DNA of 40,391 bases, taken from positions 1-40,391 of the forward strand of contig CALUXI010000014.1 of NCBI GenBank assembly GCA_944324705.1. Reading direction: 5' to 3'. The stretch comes from an uncultured Acholeplasmatales bacterium. GTDB lineage: Bacteria; Bacillota_I; Bacilli_A; Acholeplasmatales; Anaeroplasmataceae. The notes beneath the pieces were generated by a model. That model searched no databases. It was not told where the DNA came from and saw nothing but the letters and a program-made list of their open reading frames with translations. How positions within the stretch are numbered: the first letter of the stretch is position 1; each line of letters starts with the position of its first letter. Positions 34,910-40,391 of the stretch are shown one piece after another. The translations under genes and the position numbers were made by a program.

Positions 34910-36364
34910 TTACAATGGCATTAAGATGAAATATGCTAATAAAATGTTTATAGCACAACATACCCAACCCCACGGCAAATCAGTCTTGATGTAGACATTT
35001 GGTTCATATTTAGAATATGATAGAGCCCACATACCCCAAGATTGAGTTGGACATGAATCAGCAGTAATAGCTACTGGTTGAACATAGAATAATACTAATA
35101 ATAATGGACTAGTTGCTGGAATTACAGCTGATAATACTGAAGCTAAAGCAATACCAGAACCCCAAATCATGAATGGACCTCTGAATAATGCTAGAGGAGC
35201 TAAAACAATAGCTACAATTACAATAATCCAAGCTTTATCATTTACCCAATCTAAAGCTCCACCTAAAGCAGTTTGGAAAATAGGAGCTGCTAAGTTAGAA
35301 GCTGCAGTTGAGAACATGTTCATAACTAATAACATACCGATTAATAATGCAACATCGGAAATACCGTTGAATAAGGTCTTTTGAGTCATTTCAAGAGCTT
35401 TCTTATAACTCTTTAAATTACCTGTTAATAATAGACCGAAGAATATAGCGACAATGAACAAGAAGATTGGTTGGAATGTTGTTAAAGCTAAATCACTGAA
35501 TAAGTTAATTAAAGCAATGATTAAAGCAAATACGATAGGAATGAAAGGAACAATAAATGACCAGTTAGATACATGTTGTTCTTCACCATCTTCATCTTCC
35601 ATAGCCCATGCTTTAACTTTACCTTTAGCATTACCAATCCAATAGTTGAATAAAATGAAACCAACCATAATTACAACGTGTACAACGAAAGCAATCCAAG
35701 AGAATACTAAGAAATCATTTTGGAATCCTTCAACACCCCATAATGTTTTGAATAAGTCATGGCCACTGAATTGTGTGTAATAACCACTATTTACATACAT
35801 ACCAGCAGCTACTGAGAATAGGAATGAACCTACAGCAATTTTCTTACTGACACCAATTGATAATAAAATAGGAAGAATAATAGCACCGATAGCCATAACA
35901 CTACCAGGACCGAATACTGATGTGAAGATTAAAGCTGAAACAATAGAAACTAATAATACAGTTAATAATTGTTTATTACCAGATAATTCAACAACTTTTC
36001 TAATTAAAGCTTTAGCAATACCAGTATCTACGATAACACGACCAAACCAGCTTGCAAAGATAATGATAGTAGTGGTTGTACCATAATTAATAGGACCATC
36101 ACTAAATACATTGTTGATAACAGAAATTATGGCATTCCATCCGGTTCTTCCATCTTCAATTACAATTGTATTACCACCAACTTTAAATTGACCACTAATT
36201 AGAACATAAACTATACCTATAAGTACCCAGAATGTAGTAGTTATAAATAAGCCAATGATTAGGTTTCCGCCTTTCATACAGTACCAAACGAAACCTACAA
36301 GTGCAAGTAATAATAAGATTGAAGCAATTATACAATAAACTTCAAGTCCAGTTACTAAAAACAT
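34910..36364 (-). CDS. Ion-transporter-superfamily permease (CitMHS/GntP-like)
   Basis: This 484-residue integral membrane protein has about 11-12 hydrophobic segments, including F-G-P-G-S-V-M-A-I-G-A-I-I-L-P near 150-165 and repeated Gly/Pro-rich loops. Such permeases (citrate, gluconate or small-acid carriers) take up organic acids with a cation. Its substrate cannot be told. The neighbours uxuA and the hydantoinase-like gene point to an acidic sugar or related acid. I start at the ATG at 36364, after AAAGGGG, rather than the ATG 20 codons upstream. A hairpin with AATCAA/TTGATT arms (near 36437-36460) lies in the gap to uxuA. Confidence 0.75.
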   Translation of the reverse strand: MFLVTGLEVYCIIASILLLLALVGFVWYCMKGGNLIIGLFITTTFWVLIGIVYVLISGQFKVGGNTIVIEDGRTGWNAIISVINNVFSDGPINYGTTTTIIIFASWFGRVIVDTGIAKALIRKVVELSGNKQLLTVLLVSIVSALIFTSVFGPGSVMAIGAIILPILLSIGVSKKIAVGSFLFSVAAGMYVNSGYYTQFSGHDLFKTLWGVEGFQNDFLVFSWIAFVVHVVIMVGFILFNYWIGNAKGKVKAWAMEDEDGEEQHVSNWSFIVPFIPIVFALIIALINLFSDLALTTFQPIFLFIVAIFFGLLLTGNLKSYKKALEMTQKTLFNGISDVALLIGMLLVMNMFSTAASNLAAPIFQTALGGALDWVNDKAWIIVIVAIVLAPLALFRGPFMIWGSGIALASVLSAVIPATSPLLLVLFYVQPVAITADSCPTQSWGMWALSYSKYEPNVYIKTDLPWGWVCCAINILLAYFILMPL

Positions 36365-36496
36365 ATTTTTTACCCCTTTATAATTTTTTATCTTTTTTAT
36401 TTTTAACAATGATGTGGCGTTCATTGTTTTTAATGTATTGAATCAAGGAAATTCCTTTTGATTCCTAAAACTAAAAATAGCTTAATAGAAAGATTT

Positions 36497-37567
36497 TTAA
36501 CGTTTTTCTTCTTTAGAAATAGCTTCCCATAAACCATTAAGATAGCAAGCGCCTAAGGCTCTATCATATAAACCATAACCAGGCATTCCTACCTCACCCC
36601 AAATCATACGACCATGATCAGGACGAATACAACCATCAAAACCAGTTTGATATAAGGCTTGCACAATTTTAAACATATCCATTGAACCATCACTTGATAA
36701 ATGAGCTGCCTCTTCAAAATCACGTGGTGTATTGTATTTTAAATTTCTTACATGAGCGAAAGGAATTCTACCTTTACAAGCATGAATAATATCTACAATA
36801 TCATTCTTTGGATTTGTTCCTAATGAACCTGTACATAAATTTAAACAGTTATATGGTTCATCAACAGCATGTAATAATTTTAAAATCTTTTCTTTACCAG
36901 TAATGATTCTTGGTAAATTAAATACTGGCCATGCTGGATCATCTGGATGAATTGCCATTTTAATATTATATTTCTTACATACAGGACCAAGTTTTTTCAA
37001 GAAATAAACTAAATTATTAAATAATTTTTCTTCATCTACATCCTTATATGCTTCAAACAATTCTTTTAATTTAGCTAATCTTTCTGGTTCCCAACCTGGC
37101 ATAACATAACCATTAGAATTATTATTGATAGAATCAAACATGCTTTGTGGATCAATTTTATCAATTACATCTTGGTTATATGCTAAAACTGTAGATCCAT
37201 CTGGTCTAACACGAGCAAGTTCTGAACGTGTCCAATCAAATATTGGCATAAAGTTATAAACAACAAGATGAATATCTTCTTTACCAAGATTTTCTAATGT
37301 AGTAATATAGTTGTCAATGTATTTATCACGATCTGGGCTACCAATTTTAATAGCGTCATGAACATTGACACTTTCAATACCTGCAATCTTTAATCCTGCA
37401 GCTTCTACTTCCATTTTTAATTTATGGATAGCATCTTGTGTCCAAACTTCACCTGGCTGTGTGTTATATAGTGTAGTAATAACACCAGTTACACCTGGAA
37501 TTTGTCTGATTTGTTCTAAAGTTACACTATCATAACCTGTCCCAAACCAACGAATTGTCATTTCCAT
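36497..37567 (-). CDS. uxuA: Mannonate dehydratase
   Basis: UxuA removes water from D-mannonate to give 2-keto-3-deoxygluconate, the step after fructuronate reduction in glucuronate breakdown. The 356-residue TIM-barrel begins M-E-M-T-I-R-W-F-G-x-G-x-D-x-V-T-L-x-Q-I-R-Q-I-P, typical of the family, with I-H-P-D-D-P-A-W near 211 and R-P-D-H-G-R near 318, metal-site motifs. It is the first gene after the regulated promoter at 37682-37719. The other enzymes of the pathway (uxaC, kdgK, kdgA) are not in the window. Confidence 0.95.
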   Translation of the reverse strand: MEMTIRWFGTGYDSVTLEQIRQIPGVTGVITTLYNTQPGEVWTQDAIHKLKMEVEAAGLKIAGIESVNVHDAIKIGSPDRDKYIDNYITTLENLGKEDIHLVVYNFMPIFDWTRSELARVRPDGSTVLAYNQDVIDKIDPQSMFDSINNNSNGYVMPGWEPERLAKLKELFEAYKDVDEEKLFNNLVYFLKKLGPVCKKYNIKMAIHPDDPAWPVFNLPRIITGKEKILKLLHAVDEPYNCLNLCTGSLGTNPKNDIVDIIHACKGRIPFAHVRNLKYNTPRDFEEAAHLSSDGSMDMFKIVQALYQTGFDGCIRPDHGRMIWGEVGMPGYGLYDRALGACYLNGLWEAISKEEKR

Positions 37568-37589
37568 TGTTTTAATCCTCCTTCTTCTT

Positions 37590-37623
37590 GTTTGCGCTTT
37601 TTACCCCTTACGCAAAGCGCTTT
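37590..37623 (-). promoter_or_regulatory. LacI-type operator palindromes in the uxuA leader
   Basis: AAAGCGCTTT (37614-37623) is a perfect 10-bp palindrome with a central CG step, the usual form of LacI-family sites. A close variant, AAAAAGCGCAAA, lies at 37592-37603. Both are in the transcribed leader between the promoter and uxuA, so a repressor bound here could block transcription. The LacI-type protein encoded at 37766-38740 is the obvious candidate. Confidence 0.55.
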
Positions 37624-37681
37624 TTGTAGAATGACAAATTAAAAACGATTCTTTTATAACCGCTTTCTGTACCACGAATCT

Positions 37682-37719
37682 ATTATAAACTATTATTTTT
37701 TATAATGCAATCGTTTTCA
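37682..37719 (-). promoter_or_regulatory. uxuA promoter overlapped by a cre-like site
   Basis: On the minus strand -35 TTGCAT (37710-37705) and -10 TATAAT (37687-37682) are 17 bp apart. TGAAAACGATTGCA (37719-37706) overlaps the -35 and agrees with the catabolite-responsive element consensus in 13 of 14 positions by my count. CcpA or the LacI-type protein bound there would hide the -35. A third AAACGATT copy lies at 37643-37650 on the plus strand. Confidence 0.7.
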
Positions 37720-37734
37720 TCAATTTTCATAAAG

Positions 37735-37761
37735 AAAAAAGTTGTCTATACAACAACTTTT
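37735..37761 (-). terminator. Terminator of the LacI-type gene
   Basis: AAAGTTGT and ACAACTTT (37761-37738) form an 8-bp stem on the minus strand, followed by TTTTC. It lies just after the stop at 37766. Confidence 0.8.
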
Positions 37762-37765
37762 AAAA

Positions 37766-38740
37766 TTATGCTGAATCCTTAATAACTAAAGAACAAGGAA
37801 TTGTAATATCTTTTACTTCTTTACCTTGTAAAACATCTAATAACATGTCTGCGCATTTAACAGATGTCTCTTCTACCTTATTATCGATAGATGTCATTTT
37901 AGGATTAGATACATCAGTGAAAATACTAGCATTAAACCCTATAACATCAATATCAACACCTATTTTATAATTCAAAGCAGATAGCTGTGAAATACAAGAT
38001 AAAGCTAACAAGTCTTCGCCACAGACAATAGCGTCCTTTGCTACACCATCTTCTAGCATTTTTTTAATATCTTCATAAGCAGCAGTCATTAAATCGTTAG
38101 TATAATAAATTGTTTGTTTTAAACCATATTTATCAATTGCATCCTTATAGCCTTGACACTTAAGATTTGAAGATGCCGTAGTTAAATATTTCAAATAAAC
38201 AATATTTTTTCTACCTTTTTTAATTAAATATTCAGTTGCTTGATATACTCCAACTCTATCATCGGCATATACTGAATGTGAATTTTTCGTATTAATATGA
38301 CCATTGTTACAAATAATAGGTATATTATCTATTTTATTTAAAACCTTAGGATATTTATTTAAAAATTCAAAAATAGAACCAATAAATATAATTCCATCAA
38401 CACTAAGTTTCATTAAAGAATCCAAATATCTGATACTGTTTTCTTCATCACCTAAAGTGTTACAAATTATTACTCTATACCCCAATTTAGATAAAGTTTT
38501 GTCAATAGTATAGGCCGCAGCAGCATAATAAGATACTTGCAAATCAACTACCATAACCGCAATTAATTTAAGTGATTTAGAAACTAAGCCTTGGGCTACC
38601 GCACTAGGAACATAATTATATTTTTTTATTACATATTCTATTTTTTCTTTTAATTCTGGTCTTATATTTTTATTATTTAAATATTTTGAAACTGTAGATA
38701 TAGATACTCCCGCTTCTCTTGCTATATCATAAATATTCAT
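37766..38740 (-). CDS. LacI-family transcriptional regulator
   Basis: This 324-residue repressor has an N-terminal helix-turn-helix (I-Y-D-I-A-R-E-A-G-V-S-I-S-T-V-S-K-Y-L-N), a hinge helix with V-A-Q-G-L near 55, and a periplasmic-binding-protein-like effector domain over the remaining 260 residues. Its effector is probably a sugar acid of the uxuA pathway (inferred). I start at the ATG at 38740, because AAAGGTGAG is correctly spaced for it. The GTG three codons earlier (38749) is part of that site. It lies between the uxuA operon and the divergent esterase gene, and probably controls both. Confidence 0.92.
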   Translation of the reverse strand: MNIYDIAREAGVSISTVSKYLNNKNIRPELKEKIEYVIKKYNYVPSAVAQGLVSKSLKLIAVMVVDLQVSYYAAAAYTIDKTLSKLGYRVIICNTLGDEENSIRYLDSLMKLSVDGIIFIGSIFEFLNKYPKVLNKIDNIPIICNNGHINTKNSHSVYADDRVGVYQATEYLIKKGRKNIVYLKYLTTASSNLKCQGYKDAIDKYGLKQTIYYTNDLMTAAYEDIKKMLEDGVAKDAIVCGEDLLALSCISQLSALNYKIGVDIDVIGFNASIFTDVSNPKMTSIDNKVEETSVKCADMLLDVLQGKEVKDITIPCSLVIKDSA

Positions 38741-38756
38741 TACACTCACCTTTCAT

Positions 38757-38785
38757 ATTATAAAATAAAATATAAAAGTAGTAAA
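38757..38785 (-). promoter_or_regulatory. Promoter of the LacI-type gene
   Basis: TTTACT (38785-38780) and TATAAT (38762-38757) are 17 bp apart on the minus strand, just before the ribosome binding site of the regulator gene. Confidence 0.5.
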
Positions 38786-38798
38786 TAAAATATTTAAG

Positions 38799-38827
38799 TT
38801 GTAAAGCTAATAAAGTTGACTTATAAT
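38799..38827 (+). promoter_or_regulatory. Promoter of the divergent esterase gene
   Basis: TTGTAA (38799-38804) and TATAAT (38822-38827) are 17 bp apart on the plus strand. The predicted start is only a few bases before the GTGGAGG ribosome binding site. Confidence 0.6.
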
Positions 38828-38848
38828 TTAAAAGTGGAGGTAAATGTT

Positions 38849-40303
38849 ATGGCACATACATTATATATAGTTGGCGATTCAACCTTATCGAGTTTTAAAG
38901 ATACTTATTACTACCCACGTTATGGTTATGGAACTATGATTGATAAATATTTAAATGATGACATTATAGTTAAAAACATAGCCTTATCAGGTAGAAGTTC
39001 TAAATCTTATTTAAAAGAAAAAGAATATACTTATTTAAAAGAAAATATAACAGATGGTGACTACTTAATAATTGGTTTTGGACATAATGATGAAAAAGAC
39101 GAAGATCCTAATCGTTTTACTACAGCTAACAAAGATTTAAATGATCCTACTTCTTTTCCTTATTATTTATATAATTATTATATTAAATTAGCTAAAAGTA
39201 AAAATGCCACCCCTATTTTATGCACACCAATTGTTAGAGCCGATATAAATAATAATTACACTGCTAAAAGCTATCATATTACTAATAATGGCAACTATAG
39301 ACAAGCTATAATTAATTTAGGCAAGCAAACTGATACTACGGTTATAGACTTATGTTTAAAAACAAAGGAATTATACGAAAAAATTGGTTATGAGAAAGCT
39401 ATTTATTTTCATGCTTGGCCAAAAAGTAAAAAAGAAACTGTTGATACTACTCATTTAAACATATATGGGGCTAAAGTTATAGCTTATATACTAATCGATG
39501 AACTTAGTAAAACCGATAACTCCCTTAAAAACTATATCAAAAAAGATATAGTTATTCCTAATAAGGAAAGAGATTTAATAACTAACCCTAATTATATTGA
39601 ATCCCCTTATGAACCATTTAATAAAGAAAAGTATACACCAACTCCTAACTTTAAAGATGGTTGTCGTGATGGTTGGTTTACTACAGCCTTTGGTGACAAT
39701 GGCAGTAATCCCTTGCTAGAAGAAACGGGTTATTTTGCAAAATTTCAAAATAATGATTTAATAATTGGTCAAGATGGCACCTATCTAAAAGGTTTAATCG
39801 GTCAAACTGAAGGTATTGTTTTTACCTTTAAGCAAATAAAAAAGTCAGAAAACTTTACTTTAAGTGCTAGAGCTACTTTAATCAAAAAGAAAATTGATTA
39901 TGAGGCTGGCTTTGGTATTATGCTAAGAGACGATACGTACACTGATCAAAGTATTCCAGATGCCTCAATTTTATCTAACTATGTAGCTTGTGGTATTTAT
40001 AATGATGAAATAAACAGTCATCTAATTTATTGCCGTGAAAATAAGCTTTTAAAGCCTAGTCAATATACTACTAGTTATTTAAATCAAGGCGATACTATAG
40101 ATTTAAAATTAGAACGAATTGGTCAAGTAGTTAATTTAAGTTTAACTTATAAAAATAAAACTTATCAAAAAACCTATACAGATTTTGATTTCGTCGCTAT
40201 TGATACTAATTATATGTACTTAGGTTTTTATGCAACTAAAGGTATGACTGTTAAATTTGATAACATTAAATTTAATTATACTGGTAAATCACAAGGAGCA
40301 TAA
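38849..40303 (+). CDS. GDSL/SGNH esterase (rhamnogalacturonan acetylesterase-like)
   Basis: This 484-residue protein has an N-terminal SGNH hydrolase domain: G-D-S-T with Ser11 as nucleophile, G in L-S-G-R-S near 47-51, G-H-N-D at 78-81, and D199-x-x-H202 in D-T-T-H-L-N. These blocks fit rhamnogalacturonan acetylesterases (CE12) such as Bacillus YxiM/RhgT. The C-terminal 220 residues look like a jelly-roll carbohydrate-binding or DUF1349-like domain. No signal peptide is present, so it would act on oligosaccharides inside the cell. The start at 38849 follows GTGGAGG. An upstream ATG at 38816 lies before the promoter. It is the only plus-strand gene in the window. Confidence 0.82.
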   Translation: MAHTLYIVGDSTLSSFKDTYYYPRYGYGTMIDKYLNDDIIVKNIALSGRSSKSYLKEKEYTYLKENITDGDYLIIGFGHNDEKDEDPNRFTTANKDLNDPTSFPYYLYNYYIKLAKSKNATPILCTPIVRADINNNYTAKSYHITNNGNYRQAIINLGKQTDTTVIDLCLKTKELYEKIGYEKAIYFHAWPKSKKETVDTTHLNIYGAKVIAYILIDELSKTDNSLKNYIKKDIVIPNKERDLITNPNYIESPYEPFNKEKYTPTPNFKDGCRDGWFTTAFGDNGSNPLLEETGYFAKFQNNDLIIGQDGTYLKGLIGQTEGIVFTFKQIKKSENFTLSARATLIKKKIDYEAGFGIMLRDDTYTDQSIPDASILSNYVACGIYNDEINSHLIYCRENKLLKPSQYTTSYLNQGDTIDLKLERIGQVVNLSLTYKNKTYQKTYTDFDFVAIDTNYMYLGFYATKGMTVKFDNIKFNYTGKSQGA

Positions 40304-40316
40304 AATCCTTTAATAA

Positions 40317-40391
40317 ATAGGGTAGAGAAAAAGTTTTAACTTTTGTCCCTCCCATTGCACCGTACGTACGGGTCTCGTATACGGCGCTACA
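40317..40391 (-). mobile_element. Group II intron 3' end (domains V and VI), cut by window edge
   Basis: Read on the minus strand, AGCGCCGTATACG ... CGTACGTACGGTGC (about 40389-40356) forms the 34-base domain V fold. It has an 8-bp lower helix with one wobble, a two-base bulge and a short upper helix, and it starts with the catalytic AGC. A second hairpin follows (about 40354-40320, GGGAGGGAC/AAAAGTT ... AACTTTTTCTCTACCC), as expected of domain VI, ending CTACCCTAT, an AY-type 3' end. The rest of the intron, including any reverse transcriptase, lies beyond the window. Confidence 0.72.

Noticed and set aside
1-40391. CRISPR arrays, tRNA or rRNA genes
   Set aside because: I saw no regularly spaced repeats and no tRNA- or rRNA-like sequence on either strand.

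Overview
The window comes from an AT-rich, low-GC Gram-positive bacterium of the Bacillota/Mycoplasmatota kind, probably a gut-type Bacilli lineage. The evidence is the Bacillus-like order of ribosomal genes, zinc-type S14 and L36, a zinc-lid adenylate kinase, strong AGGAGG ribosome binding sites, an ER-type (SipW) signal peptidase and lipoprotein signal peptides. TGA is used as a normal stop codon, so this is not a UGA-Trp mycoplasma. No species can be named from the sequence alone.

Layout, left to right, almost all on the minus strand. (1) 50-6027: a six-gene operon encoding two TasA/camelysin-like secreted proteins, a SipW-type signal peptidase, a membrane-anchored McrB-like AAA+ ATPase, a McrC/DUF2357-like zinc-ribbon protein and a collagen-like lipoprotein. 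It is read from a near-consensus promoter whose 17-bp spacer contains a run of nine Gs, the classic arrangement for phase variation. This is the strongest candidate for an undescribed system. (2) 6351-8969: a NatAB-like ABC exporter with a metallophosphatase. (3) 9090-10162: a ferredoxin and a rubredoxin-ferritin-like-rubredoxin protein. (4) 10241-14085: formate-tetrahydrofolate ligase, an HPr-kinase/PEPCK-like P-loop protein and PurE. (5) 14168-15745: a small lipoprotein and an RluD-type pseudouridine synthase. (6) 15851-29515: the whole S10-spc-alpha ribosomal supercluster with secY, adk, infA and rpoA, but without map. (7) 29830-30994: a decayed AAA ATPase gene and two small unknown genes. 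(8) 31123-40303: a carbohydrate locus with mannonate dehydratase, a permease, a hydantoinase/oxoprolinase-family protein, an HExxH protein, ManA, a LacI-type regulator and a divergent GDSL esterase. (9) 40317-40391: the 3' end (domains V and VI) of a group II intron, cut by the window edge.

How the genes work together. Region 1 looks like a machine for making and exporting surface fibres or a surface coat: SipW would cut the TasA-like precursors, the collagen-like lipoprotein would stay anchored at the membrane, and the AAA/McrC-like pair would act at the inner face of the membrane. The G9 promoter would switch the whole set on and off. Region 4 joins C1-folate supply to purine synthesis. Region 8 fits use of hexuronates from pectin-like glycans under LacI/CcpA-type control, with operator-like palindromes around the uxuA promoter.
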